A stretch of DNA of 64,000 bases, from NCBI GenBank assembly GCA_004154925.1, contig QJNS01000001.1, forward strand, positions 496,001 to 560,000, in the 5' to 3' direction. This document shows positions 12,230 through 25,076 of the stretch, in pieces. The translations under genes were made by a program, and so were the position numbers. Each line of letters opens with the position of its first letter. Position 1 is the first letter of the stretch. The DNA is from Monosporascus cannonballus. Its lineage: Eukaryota > Ascomycota > Sordariomycetes > Xylariales. The notes beneath the pieces are model-generated. The model was not told where the DNA came from and did not search any database. It worked only from the letters and a program-made list of their open reading frames with translations.

Positions 12230-12616
12230 TGTCATGGCCCAACGAGCCACGGTTTCCAGAAACGGTCTGTCATAATCCAACCACAAGTGCGCGGTGGGGG
12301 CAGGTCACGTGATGGATCACCAACTCACTGGTAGTAAGCCAATGAGCCGGATCACTAACTCACTGGTGGTAAACCAGTGAGCCGGATCGCTAGTTCACTG
12401 GTAATAATCCGGCTAACAGGAATAGGATATATACGCTTATTAATTCCATAATTACATAACTTCAGTTTGCAATATAATATCGTTACCTAAGGCACCCTTG
12501 GTATTACAAAACGTAATACCATTATTATATTTATTATTTAAGTTCTTACGATATTCCTATGAACATAAACCCGTACAACTAAGGTTTAAGAATTAGTTAA
12601 ATCCTAAGCTATTATA
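12230..12616 (+). repeat. 5' LTR of element C
   Basis: 387 bp, starting TGTCATGGCCC. U3 holds tandem units at 12314-12348 and 12349-12383 (35 bp each, beginning GGATCAC) plus a 27-bp partial unit to 12410. This is one unit more than the 3' LTR. It is less mutated than the element interior; the first 190 bases remain GC-rich. Confidence 0.9.
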
Positions 12617-14060
12617 CATTACAAATTTTTATTTAATAATACCGTAAAATTCTAAGCAATATTCAATATTGTCAAAATATCGACCAACGTTTAAAAAACC
12701 CTTATTTAACAGCTTTAAGCCCGAATTCGAAAATTGAAAAAAAAATCTGATAAATTAAGTTTATATTATTTGCCCAAACCTTTTTTGCCCGCATAAAACC
12801 TCAAACGCGGGAGCCCTATAATAAAAAAGATAATTTTCAAACCTTTTTAATTTAAGTACAGGTTTATTTTCCTTTTTTAAATTTTAATAATTTAACGGAT
12901 TAAGTTCTAATAATAGGAATATACTTAACGGAAAATACGGTTAATTAGTTTGAACTTATTATAAGACATTTTTTGGAAATAAAAAAATAAGATAAGAAAA
13001 ATTATATTAATAAAATATTTTTATTTTATATTAATTTTGAAAATAAAATACGTAATAATTTCGGCAATCCAGACGAAAAACGATTTGCAGCTTATTAATT
13101 TCTGGAATTCCGATAAAAAAAAAACTTACGTCCAAATATGCCGTAATCTTTAAAAGTCTTGCGGCCAAAACTGGATAAGAAAATAATAAAGCCGACGTTT
13201 TTATCGATATATTTTATAAAAGGTTAAAGGATAATATGAAAAATAAAATTATTCGGATTAAATAATTAATTACTTTAAATCGGTATATTGCCAAAATAAT
13301 TAAGATTAAGAACCAAAAGTGTGAAAAACAATAAGAAAAAAAGGATAATATAGCTTACGTTCGGGATATAACAAATCCAACCAGGGAAAAAAACGAAACG
13401 CGCCCTTTAATTCTTACGGAATAACGTTAAGACCAATAGAATTCGGCATTACCCACAAACAAAATTAAAACCAAATTCAATGCTTTAATTATAGCAAAAT
13501 AAGGCATAAAGCTTATAAATACAAAAAGTTTAAAAAGCCATAACAAAATACCTAAACCCTTATACCGGAAAAACATCCTAAAAATAATTGAAAAATAATA
13601 ACAAAATTATTAACATAATGTAAATCAAATATATATTAAGCTTATGGCAAAAAGTTTAACGGGAACCATTACGATAAAAAATTCGACGAAAAATACAAAA
13701 AGCCAAAAAGTTAACTTAATAAATATTACGAATATAATAAAAAACATTATAAGGATAATTACGCAAATATTAGAACTAGACGAAAAAGATTTGTCCCGGA
13801 ACACTTAATCGATATAGCAAAATATACGTTATATATTATCGATAACGAAAATATCCCAATTACGGAAAATTAAAATAATATATTTACGAACGAATTACCT
13901 ATATATATTATAAGGAATTGAAATTTTTAAATCTTCTCGGAAATAACAAAAATAATAAATAATAATATCGATATTTTCGATTTATAACCTTAGGAAATAT
14001 TTTGTAATTAGCCGAAACAGAAAACTGGCCTAAATAAATAATACGTATAAAAAAACCCTT
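12617..14060 (+). pseudogene. gag pseudogene, element C
   Basis: The zinc knuckle at 13481-13516 reads CFNYSKIRHKAY: the first Cys and the His are kept, and the second and third Cys are Tyr. A capsid block near 12900-12960 (GIYLTEN, then FELIIRHFLE) aligns with gag of H at 53945-53860. Stops occur throughout. The sequence just after the LTR (CATTACAAATTTTT) is shared with B and D but does not look like a standard TGG-type tRNA primer site. Confidence 0.75.
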
Positions 14061-14439
14061 TTTATTATTTTTATTAATATAATTATTAAACAAAAGAAGA
14101 ATTAATTTAGCATATAATAAAAAAGTATTACCAAAATATTATTACGGATTTTTATGTCTAGTTAGTATTTATTATAAATCCTTATAGAAAAATTTATTAA
14201 GGAAAAAATACGTTAATTTATAAAAAAACTTTAGAACGATACTCAAAATAACGTATAATAGGATATAATTATAAATATAAGAAAATATTTTATTTAATAA
14301 AAAAAGGAATTATATCAAAATTAAAAACAATTAATATAATTTCATAAAATAATGCGCCGGCAATCACGATAAATATAATAATTTAACGCGTTAAACAAAA
14401 AAATATAAAAACGTTCGACAAATTTAAACAAAACTTTTA

Positions 14440-17400
14440 AAAAATTTACTTATAAAAAAGCCGCAAAATAACGAAATCAAAAGGAATTAAAAGAAACTTT
14501 CAAAAAAAAAGCTTTAAACGTAACGATAAAAAATGCTAATAACTTTATTACTTTAGAAATACGAATCGGAACATATTAATATATTATAATGGTAAATTAC
14601 GGAATTTTAAGCGGAAAGTATATTATACCAGAGATAATTAATAAATTTAAATTACTATAAAAATATAAGTTAAAACTTTATATAATAACGAACGTCGAAT
14701 ATTAAGAATTCGCTTACGATAACGGAAAGATTATATGCGAAATTAATTATTTCGAGATTTTTGTGCAAAAATAATACTAGATAATTACTTTCGACATCCT
14801 TTTGTTTAAAAATTACAATATAATCTTAGGATTACTATGGATACGTTAATACGTAATTTTAATTAATAATAAAATTAACCAAATAAAATTTACCTTATAC
14901 CTTATTAATAAATAAAAAACAAATTAAGATTTAAATATTCGATCGATAATAATAACAAAAACAGGCATAAAGATATAATAAAAACCTTATTACCTAAAAG
15001 GATAAAATATAAGAAAAAAAAACGGGTATTTAAAAAAATACGACGTATTATTATTACTATTAAAGCGAAATTAAAATAACTAAATAATAATCTAAAATAA
15101 TAATAACTCCAAAAATTAAAAAATCTAATTAATATATTATTATTACGCTTTAAATATAAATAGTTTTTCAGAAACGAACTTAATACGAAATTAGGAGAAT
15201 ATAACAAATAAAAATATAAAATAATTTTTAAAAAAGGATTTTCGACAAAGTTTTACCCTATTTATAACCTTAACGGAAACGAATTATATACTTTCAAAAA
15301 ATACCTGGAAAATCGGGTACAAAAAGGATAAATTCAACTTTCGAAATCACCCGCAAAATACCTTATTTTTTTGTACTTAAAAAAAAATAAAAAACTACGA
15401 TTTATGGTTAACTATCGACAATTAAATAATATTACTATTAAAAATTAAACGTTATTACCCGTAATTACGGAAATAAAAAACCGACTTTACGGAACCAAAT
15501 AATTCATAATATTTAATCTTAAAAATAAATATTACGTTATTAGGATCAAAAAAATATAAATAAAAAATACTTTTGAAAATAAAATATGGATTGTTTAAAT
15601 ACATAATTATACTAAAAGGACTTACGAACGTACCAGTAACCTTCCAGCGAATAATTAATTACGTATTACCAAAATACCTTAATGTTTTCGTTATATATTA
15701 TTTCGATAACATTATTATTTTTTCAGGAACGAAAAAAATATACGTAAGATACGTTTATAAAGTTTTTTAAGCTTTACAGGATATAAGGTTATTTATCAAT
15801 ACAAAAAAAAATTAGTTTTATATATAAAAAAGGAATATCTGGGATATATTATTATCTCAAAACATATTAAGATAAATTCTAAGAATATCGTTACAGTTAT
15901 AAAATGGCAGACGTTAACGACAATTAAAAAGGTACAGGTATTCCTTAAATTCGCCAATTACTATAAGAAGTTTATTCGAAACTTTAGTAAAATAATTATA
16001 CCCTTAACGAATCTTACAAAAAAAAGAATTTAATTAGACGTTCGAAACGGAAAAAATATTTTAGGATATTAAGAATACGATTATTAGAAAACCAGTATTA
16101 ATTATATATAATCCATACCGCCCTGTTAAATTAAAAACCTATATTTTAGATTACGCCTTAAACGCAATAATTGGATAACGAAATAATTAAGGCAAATTGC
16201 ACTTTATTGCATTTTTTTATATAAGTTAAAAAAAACCAAGTTTAATTACGGCATTCCAAATAAGGAATTTATGGCCATTATTATGGCATTCTGAAAATTC
16301 AGGTATTTTTTAAAAGGAAATTTGCATCAGGTTAAAATTTATACGGATTATCAGAATTTTATCTGATTTATTACGACCAGGGAGTTTATAAAATGATAGC
16401 TTCATTACGCAAAAAAATTGGCCAATTTCGATTTCGTTATTATTCATAAGAACAAAATCAAAAAAAAGCAAAACAAATACCCTAAGTAAGCGACCAGACT
16501 TCGAAAGAAATTAGTTAAAATTAATTATATAATTTTCGATATTATTATAAAAGAATATTTACTCTTATGACAGATTATAATAATTCGAGCAATACTTTAC
16601 AATATATATCAGAAAATTTAGCAATATGACGATAATTTTCTAAAAGACCAAAAAATACATAAAATACAAATACCAAAGGAATATCAGAATGATTTAATAC
16701 GAAAAATATACGAATATTCATTATATAAATATCTACAGATCCATAAAACACGAGAACGATTTTAACGTATATATTTTCTTCTCCAAATAAAATTAAAAAT
16801 ATAAAAAGTTATATAGTAATACGATATTTGCGGTAAAATAAAGGTACAATAATATAAGCCATACGAAAAATTATAACTATTATTAGTTATAAAACGATTA
16901 TGATATTTAATTATATTTAACTTTATTATTAAATTTCTTATATCAAGATATTTAATTCCGAAAATATATTACGATAGCATTTTTGTAATCGTCGACCGAT
17001 TTACGAAATTTTCTTATTTTTTACCATATTATAAAAACATAAACGCCGAACAAATAATATACATTTTTTTAAATATATATTTAGCATATATAGATTATTG
17101 ATGGAAATTATTTTCAAAAAGGATTAATATTTATATTTTAGTTTTAAAAAGGCCTTATAGCATAAATCGGCATAAATTATAAATTATTTAACGTATTTAA
17201 ATTTTAAATAAATAAATAAAACGAATAAACTAAACCTTGTAAACTCATTTACGATATTATATTAATTATAAACAAAATAATTAAGCTTAAAAATTATTAA
17301 TCGTATAATTAACTTATAATACCAGTTATTACGAAAATATTAAAATAATATTTACGAATAGAAATTTTGGTTTTATTTTAAATCTTTATAAAAAAATACG

Positions 17401-17990
17401 CAATAATAATCCAATTAATATTAAAATAATCCTTATATCGGAATAATTACGATAATTATATTAAGAAATAAAAATAAAACTGGAATTCGTACGGAATTAA
17501 ATAAATAAGTATTATAACCAGATGACATTAAAAACTTAACTTTCGAAAAGGGTAACATAATTTTCCTCGTTATGAAAAATATTTAAATAAAATAACCTAA
17601 CAAAACACTCGACTCTAAATATATTGGTCCATATAAAATTATTAAGAAAACCTTAAAAAATAATTACTAATTAAAACTTTTATTAAAAATTAAATTTTAT
17701 TTAATTATTGACGTTTTTTTATTCGAATTAACAGCAAAAATAATTAAAGTATATATGGTATAGGACGATATGGAAATAAAAGACGAATAAGTATATAAAA
17801 TGGAAACAAATTTTCGACATACGAAAACAAAACGGATTTACCCAGTACCTGATCAAATAAAAAAAGTACCCGGATTTCGAAAATATCTGGGAACCTGCCA
17901 AAAACCTTATGGGCGTTTAACGCCTATTAAAAAAATTTTATCAGCAACGGCGAAACTACTCGAAATAACGGCATTCCAATCTATAAGATC
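14440..17990 (+). pseudogene. pol pseudogene, element C
   Basis: A 65-codon open piece at 15573-15770 is a genuine RT fragment: it contains LTNVPVTFQRIINYVL and the active site YYFDNIIIFS at 15696-15725, with the second Asp read as Asn. The integrase first catalytic Asp is seen as VIVDRFT at 16985-17005. The chromodomain runs about 17797-17930 and includes GFTQYLIK, a stop in place of Trp, then KKYPDFENIWEPAKNL. Gypsy gene order is kept. The element is inactive. Confidence 0.85.
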
Positions 17991-18479
17991 TAAGGAAGGA
18001 AATCTTTGATTTACCGCATTCTAATTAATAACGTTTATCTTATTTAAGATTTGTACCTTAATTATAAATTTTGATTTTAATTATGCAAAATCGTTAAAAT
18101 TATCTAAATGTTAAAAAACGCGATTAATAAGTTTTGCACCTTAAGATTAATAGTATTAACGCTAACGACATATACGAAAAAAACATATAAAAACTTCGGA
18201 CAAAGATTTTTCGGCCGCTAGCTTTTCCTTTTTTAATCTTTTCGACTTTGCGATATAACGGTTAATTATGGAAACGGGGATTCCTATCCCGTCGTACGAA
18301 CGTCCTCGACAAACGTACTCCTTACAACGAAAAATTCCGTTTATCATTTGGCAATTAAACTGCTGAACGGAATAAAAAAAACAAAGTATCGCGTTAAAAC
18401 TTTCGAATTTAACTAAATTAACCAGGGTAAGTCGTTATTCGGATTTGCGAAAATGACGCTTAGATATACCAAAAAACAT
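17907..18479 (-). pseudogene. Opposite-strand accessory gene (aORF), element C
   Basis: This is the best-preserved N-terminal copy. From an ATG at 18479 the minus frame reads MFFGISKRHFRK, one stop, then a block rich in F/L. From 18347 to 18162 it is open for 61 codons with CKEYVCRGRSYDGIGIPVS followed by a K/E-rich helix (KSKRLKKEKLAAEKS). After stops, a GAKLINRVFQHLD block continues to a C-terminal segment ending VKRP at 17907. The Cys cluster plus coiled-coil helix layout resembles hypothetical proteins common in fungal genomes. Its biochemical role is unknown. Confidence 0.7.
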
Positions 18480-18546
18480 ATTAGATAAACACAAAAAGCT
18501 TACCAAAAAAAATCTTAAGGGCAAGATTTATAAAAAGAGAAAATCG

Positions 18547-18899
18547 TATTATGGCCCAACGAACTACGGTTTCCAAAAACGATCTATCATAATCTAACCA
18601 TAAATGCGCAGTAAGGGTAAGTCACGTAATAGATCATTAATTTACTGGTGGTAAACCAGTAAGCCGGATCGCCAGTTTACTGATGGTAATCCGGCTAACA
18701 GGAATAAGATATATATGCTTATTAATTTCATAGTTTAGATAATTTCAGCTTATAATACAATATCGTTACCCAAGGCACCCTTGGTATTACGAGACGTGAC
18801 ACGATTACTATATCTATTGCTTAGATTCCTACGATACTCCTGCCAACATAAACCCGTACGACTAAGGTTTAATAGTTGGTTAAACCCCAAGCCGTCATA
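18547..18899 (+). repeat. 3' LTR of element C
   Basis: 353 bp, beginning TATTATGGCC and ending CGTCATA, both explained by G-to-A or C-to-T change of TG...CA. Two U3 repeat units (18631-18665 and partial 18666-18692) are present against three in the 5' LTR. Followed directly by CTAAA. Confidence 0.9.
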
Positions 18900-18904
18900 C
18901 TAAA

Positions 18905-20431
18905 TATCTTTTGGGGCTATAAATCGAAAATATCGATATTATTATTTATCGTTTTTATTATTTCCAGTTCGATTTAGAAAATCGAATCCTTTATAATACA
19001 TACGGGTAATTCTTTCGTAAATATATTATTTTTATTTTTCGTAATCGGGACATTTTCGTTATCGGCAATATATGGCATACATTTTGCCGTATTAATCAGC
19101 GGTTCCGGGACAAACTTTTGTTGTCCAATTCTGGTATTCGCATAATTATTCTTATATTACTTCTTATTATGTTCGCAATATTTATTAAGCCAGCTTTCTA
19201 GCTTTTTACATTCCTTATTGGACTTTTCGCCATAAGGGGCCTAATACGTATTTAGGCCGAATCATATTAATGGATTTACCACCGTTCTTTTGGTTTTCTC
19301 TGGATTATCCCTTAAGTACGGGTTTCCAATTATCCTAACGGGGTTTTTAACTGCCTTATACCATACTGCCTTATATCTTATATTGTTACAACTAAAGCAT
19401 TTAATCTGGTTCCAATTCTTCTTATAAATAACTCCTAATTTCATAAATCCTGGTTCCGTACCGTAAAAAATGTTACCATATCAAAAAGCGCTAATTTTAA
19501 CCGTACATCGGATTTTGTTATTATTTTTTTAATACTCTTAATACGTTAAACGTATTATCGATCGTTAATCTTAATTGCTATAACAATATAATCCGACAAA
19601 TAATTACGTTAATTACATTTAAAAAACTTTTCTGATATTTTTTTAGATTATCGAAAAACTTAATTATTAATGTTCTTTATTTTTAATTTAATTTAAAAAC
19701 AAATTAAATCAAGGTACTGCCCTCACTAGACGTTAATTCTTTTTATCGTAATAATTAAATTTGTATTTCGGCTTTTAATTTTTCGTTTATTATTTCGAAA
19801 GCCTTTATTAATATTTATTTAAATTGTTCGTAATTCTTATATATTTGCATTATTTCCGGGTTTCTTTTTTCGATTAATAAAATAACGTACCTTTTTATAG
19901 CAGGCTTAAATTAAATGGCCGTATATCCGGTTAAACGTGTAATAACACATTTAATTCGTATAATAAATCTAATTGTTCAAATAAAGAAATATCGGAAATA
20001 TATTCGGTATTAATTTAAAAATAATTATAACTTAGTTATAATTCTGTCGAAAAACTCTGGTTTAAAAGATTTTGAAACCTTTTTTAATCCCTTGGTAAAA
20101 TTTAGCTAAATAACTTAGCTCGTTCGAAAAAACGTTTTAATCTCGAAAGTTTTTCCATTTTCTTTAAGTTTCTTATGGGCGGCTTAAAAGGACGTCATAA
20201 GGTCGTTATTATTTTTTTCAAGCTGAAAAATACATTCATTTAAGGTATCCAGGTGTCGGAAAACTTTTTCGCGAAAAAAACAAAATTATTCTTTTTTTTT
20301 CTCGGATTTCATTCCGGTATGCGAGTACTTAAGGACCTGGTAAATGCGCTATTCGGGGTATTTGTTGGCAAATATAACGTCGGCGATATTGCTCAAAATT
20401 TAGCGGTACTATTAAATAAAAACTTGTAACG
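18905..20431 (-). pseudogene. gag pseudogene, element A
   Basis: A 60-codon open piece at 19444-19262 on the minus strand is real gag: it includes the zinc knuckle CFSCNNIRYKAVW, with both first Cys kept, His read as Tyr and the last Cys lost. Upstream capsid coding extends towards the LTR at 20432 with many stops. Continuous with pol at 12224 once element C is removed. Confidence 0.75.
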
Positions 20432-20783
20432 TATAACAGCTAAATATTATAACCAAATATTAAATTTTAATCGTACAGGTTTTTAATAATGAAAATATTA
20501 TAAAAAAATTAATTAATAAATATAATAAGGTATTACGTTTCGTAATACCAAAAGTACCTTAAATAACGAATTATATTATAAATTAAAGCTATATAAATAA
20601 TGGTAATCATAACCGTATATATCTTAATCCGGCTTATTAGCTTATTACCAATACGTTAATAATCCGGCTCACTGGCTTACCACTAGTAAGTTGGTAATCC
20701 ATCACGTGACTTGCCCCACCGCGCACTTGTGGTTGAGTCGTGGCAGACCGTTCCTGAAGACCGTGGCCCATTAGATCATGACA
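20432..20783 (-). repeat. 5' LTR of element A (reverse)
   Basis: 352 bp. The right end reads CATGACA (TGTCATG in reverse) and the left end TATAACAGC. U3 repeats match those of C (CCGGCTCACTGG units), and the first 150 bases of the U3 side are hardly mutated. The next pentamer is TCAAA; the partner is missing with the lost 3' end. Confidence 0.85.
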
Positions 20784-23700
20784 TCAAAGGAATTAAAAAT
20801 ATTTCCGAAAAGGGCTTTAAACGCGACGATAAGAGCCGTTAATAACGTTATTACCTTAGATATACAAATCGGAACATAATGATATGTTGAAATAGTGGAT
20901 TGCGGAATTCTCAACGAAAACTTTATTATTATAAAAGGCTTCACCTGAGCGGTCTGAAATCGGTTGCCAATGAGAGTTTATTTTCTAGCTAAAGAGAAAA
21001 GAAAGGGAAGATGAAAATACAGTTATGTGTGTTCGCATATAAGGCGCTGCGCTAGTGCTGCTTGGTACCGGCGTTTGTCCGGTGCTCCATAATAGGGCTC
21101 TATACAGCCCCATCACAATTATACTAGATATGGTTAATAAGTTCAAATTGTTATAAAGATATAAGTTAAAACCTTATATAACAACCAATGCCGAAAGTCA
21201 AGATTTTGCTTATAATAACGGAAAAATTAAACGCAAAATTTAGTTATTTCAAGAGTTTTGTTAAAAACGATGCTATATAATAAATTTCGATATCGTTTTA
21301 TTCGGGAATTACGATATGATTTTATTATTATTATGGATACGCTAGTACGGAATTTTAATTAACGGAAAAATTCGTTAGGTAAAGTTCGTTTTATATTTTG
21401 TGAATAAATGAAAAGAAAAAAATTAAAATTTTAATATTTGATAGGAAATAGAGATAAATATAGGTATAAAAATATAAAATATACATTATTATTTAAAGGG
21501 ATAAAATAAAACAAAACGGATAGTAAAGCAAAGTATGACGTAGTATTATTATTATTAAAAGTGAAATTTCGATGATTAAATCACGATTTAAAACAGCAGC
21601 TCTCAAAGTTAAAAGATTTAATTAATATGTTAGCATTATATTACCGATATAAATAGTTTTTTAAAAGGGAATTAGATATAAAATCACCAGAGTATAACGA
21701 ATAAATTTACGAAATAATCTTATAAAAAGGCTTATCGATAAAGTTTTATCTTATTTATAATCTTAACCAATACGAATTGCGTATTGTTAAAAAATACTTA
21801 AAAAATCGGTTATAAAAAGTATAAATTGAATTTTCGAAGTTATTAGCAAAGTATTCTATATTTTTCGAACTTAAAGAAAATAGAACATTACGGCTTACAG
21901 TTTATTATTAACAATAAAATAACATTACGGTCAAAAATTGAACGTTATTGTTTTTAATTACGGCAATAAAAAACCGCTTTAATGAAATTAAATAATTTAT
22001 AATATTTAACGTTAAAAATAAATATAACGTTATCAGGATTATAAAGATATATAAATCAAAAATACTTTTTAAGATAAAGTACGGATTAATCAAATACTTG
22101 CTTATATTAATAAAAGTTCCTAACGTATTAGCAATTTTCTAACGGATGGTAAAGTATATATTACGGAAATATCTCGATGTTGGTATTATGTGTTCCTTCG
22201 ACGACATTCTCATTTATATAGAAACGGAAAATGTATATACAGGATACGTTTATAAGGTTTTTTAAGCATTATAAAATACTAAATTAGTAATTAACGCAAA
22301 AAACAACGATTCTATAAAGAAACAATAAAATATCTGAAATATATTAGTATTCCGAGATATATTTAAAAAGGTCTGGAGAGAGTCGTTATAATTATTATAT
22401 AACATACGTGAACAATAATTAAGGAAATATAAACATTTTTTAATTTTGTTAAGTATTATAAGAAGCTTATTTAAAACTTTAGTAAAATCATTATATCCTT
22501 AATTAATGTTAATATGAAAAACAAGAATTTATAAAGACGTTATAAATAATGAACGCATTTCAGAAATTAAAAATACGATTATTAATAAATTTATATTAAT
22601 TATGCACGATTTAGTACGTCTCATTATTTTAAAAATTGACGATTCAAACTACCCGTTAAGCGTAATAATCGGATAACGAAACGATTAAGACAAATTATAC
22701 CTTATTCCATTTTTTATATAAGTTAAAAGGGCGGAATTTAATTCCGGATTTCCAAAGAAAGAATTTATAGTTATTGTTATAGTATTTCGAAAATTCAGAT
22801 ATTTCCTTAAGGAAAATTTATACTAGGTTAAGGTTTAGACGGATTATTAAACTTTTACTCGTTTTATTACGATTAACAAACTTATAGGACGATAATTGCG
22901 GTATGGAAATAAAATAACGAACTTTACATGGGCTATTATTTACAAAAAAGGCTTAACAATAGCAAAATAAATACCTAATATAAGAAACTAAATTTCGGAA
23001 AGAAATTAGTTAAAATTCGCCGTATAATTTTCGATATTATTCTAAAAGGATATTTAAATCCGAACATCATTGTACTAATACGGATTTTACTATGCGATAT
23101 ACATTAAGAAATTAAAAAATTTAATAATAATTTAATAAAACACCTAAAATTAAATGATTTATAAGTTGTAAAAAAGTACGAAATAAACATAGGACTCAAT
23201 ATATATAAATATCAATTATACGAATATCTAGAGATCCACAAAACCTTAAAAGAACTGTAACGTATTTACTTATTTCTTAAAATAAAAATAATAGTTTGGC
23301 AAGTATGACGATAATCTAAGCTTTATAATAAGGCGAAAATATAACGACATAAACTTTTTAAAAAATTATAATTATTATTAAGCTTAAAAGAATTACAAGA
23401 TTCGATTATTATGGATGTTATTTCCCAGTTTCCTTTAACTGAAAACCTAATAATAAAAATATATTACGATGATATTTTCTTTGTCGTTAATCGATTGTCG
23501 AATTTCGTTTATTTTTTTAACTTATTATAAGACTACCGATATGGAATAAATGGTATATATTTTTAAGAAATATGTTCGATATATGCGGAATATCATACGA
23601 AATTATTTTAAATGGAAAAATATCGTTTATTTCGAGATTTTGAAAAGGTTTTACATTATTAATCCGCTTAAATTACATATTATTTGGGGTAATTAAACTT

Positions 23701-24420
23701 TAAATAGACGGATAAATAAATCAGTTAAAGTAGATATTAGAAATATATTTGCGGTATTACATTAATTACGAATAAAATAATTAGGTTAAAAAGATCCTTA
23801 TTTCTTTATTAATTTATAATATTAAATATCCCGCAGGTATTAAAATAATTTTAGTATACGTAAATTTTAATTTTGTATCAGGTATTTATAAGAACGCCCA
23901 CAATGGATCCGTTAATATTAGGGTAATTCTTACGTCAAAATAGTTAAAATAGTTATATTAAAAAATAAAAATGGAGTTGAAATTCGTATATATCAAATGA
24001 GCAAATGCTATAACGAAAAATAGTTAAAAGAATTAAATTTCGAAAAAAGAAAAATGGTTTACTTCGCTTTCAAAAACATTCAAACGAAAAAACCCAGCAA
24101 AAAGCTCGATTTCAAATTTATCGATTTATATAAAATTATGAAGAAAGTTTTGGAAAATAATTATAAGTTGGTATTTCTACCGAAGATTAAATTTAATCCA
24201 GATTTTTATATTTTATTCGAGTTAACAGCAAACACGATTCAAATATATACGGTACAGAATAATTTAAAAGTAAAAAACGACATAACATACGCAATAAAAG
24301 GAATATTTAATATAAGGAAGGAAAATGGCTTTATCAAGTATTTAATGAAGTAAAAAAGCTATCCGGATTCCGAGAATACCTGGAAGCCTGTTAAGAACCT
24401 TATAAATATCTAGCGCTTAT
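20784..24420 (+). pseudogene. pol pseudogene, element G
   Basis: The RT active site at 22191-22217 still reads CSFDDILIY, with both catalytic Asp intact. A 99-codon open piece at 24054-24353 is genuine: MVYFAFKN, then KKLDFKFIDLYKIMKKVLE and PKIKFNPDFY form the GPY/F-like integrase tail. It then reads into the chromodomain start (GFIKYLMK), a stop replaces the expected Trp, and SYPDSENTWKP follows. Elsewhere many stops. Confidence 0.8.
20934..21117. mobile_element. 184-bp GC-rich insert with ATTATA target duplication
   Basis: ATTATA occurs at 20928-20933 and 21118-21123, and the sequence between has no counterpart in elements B, C, D or E at this pol position. The insert is GC-rich and keeps CA and TG dinucleotides, so it looks unaffected by RIP. 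It contains CATATAAGG and several short hairpins (GGGCTCTATACAGCCC, CCGGCGTTTGTCCGG). It has no terminal inverted repeats and no clear Pol III boxes. It could be a SINE or a short solo LTR. Confidence 0.55.
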
Positions 24421-24479
24421 TAAGAAGTTTTTACTAATAATAACAGGGTCGTTAAGAAAGGCCTCCCAGTTAAGATTCT

Positions 24480-25060
24480 TACGGATGAGCTAGCTAAAGG
24501 GGTTAACGAAAGGTGCGGTAATGGAGGTCTCGGCTCTTGTGCGTTTTTGTTCGTCCAAATTATCCATTAATTAAAGTTTATAATTAATAATCTTAATTTC
24601 CTAACCTAAAAATGTTTTTTTAAAGTCGGAATCGAAAAAGACGACTAATAAATTCGTTAATATTACGTTAATTGTGCGCCGAGTTTTCTATTTTTTTTAT
24701 TATAAGCGCAAAGAGGTTTTTTTTAAAAATGTTTTTTTTGCGATTTAAACGATTTTTATCCTTTTCGATGCGACGTAAAAAGTTAATTGAGATATTAAAA
24801 CCATAATAATGACGACGGTGCTTAATGTATTCTTTATAACGCCGAAGTTTTTCGATTATTTAACATTTAAAATTATGTTCAAAATAAAAATTATACAGTA
24901 TTATTTCAAGAACAAATTTTACAATATAAATAATTAAAGATTTTATTTTTTTAATTAAGACGATTATAAGATTTACGGTTAGCAATACGACCTGCTATAG
25001 TAAAAAGATTAAAGACTTATAAGGGAAAAGATTTTAAAGATAAAACTTTTAGAAAAAGAA
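24480..25060 (-). pseudogene. Opposite-strand accessory gene (aORF), element G
   Basis: The minus strand near 25010-24930 reads GRIANRKSYNRLN, aligning with DRIINYKSRNRPN of element B, followed by an N/F-rich block with several stops. The C-terminal part near 24570-24480 aligns at DNA level with the open 54-codon end of B, including CCATTAATTAAA at its start. More decayed than B and F. Confidence 0.5.
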
Positions 25061-25076
25061 GAATCGTATGACGACC

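Larger units (their letters stand above)
12230..18899 (+). mobile_element. Complete degenerate Ty3/Gypsy chromovirus C
   Basis: 6,670 bp with two LTRs, gag, pol with chromodomain, opposite-strand gene and a perfect 5-bp target duplication. It is inserted within the gag region of element A in the opposite orientation. The LTRs differ in U3 repeat number and at scattered C/T and G/A sites, as expected from RIP. No full-length frame survives. Confidence 0.95.
8228..20783 (-). mobile_element. Minus-strand Ty3/Gypsy chromovirus A, split by element C
   Basis: The body reads right to left: 5' LTR 20432-20783, gag 20431-18905, then element C, then pol 12224-8228. The 5-bp sequence CTAAA flanks C on both sides, proving that the two halves were continuous. 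The left end at 8228 corresponds to the point just after the chromodomain (the GATCTAAGG site in C, near 17993), so its 3' region and 3' LTR are lost. The U3 type matches C. Confidence 0.85.

Noticed and set aside
12617..12650. Primer-binding site after the 5' LTR of C
   Set aside because: The conserved sequence after the LTRs of B, C and D does not start with TGG or match a common tRNA 3' end; self-priming or mutation could explain it, so no call is made.
14905..15207. 100-codon minus-strand frame
   Set aside because: Antisense to the protease-RT region of C; composition is only F, L, I and Y as expected opposite Lys/Asn-rich DNA.
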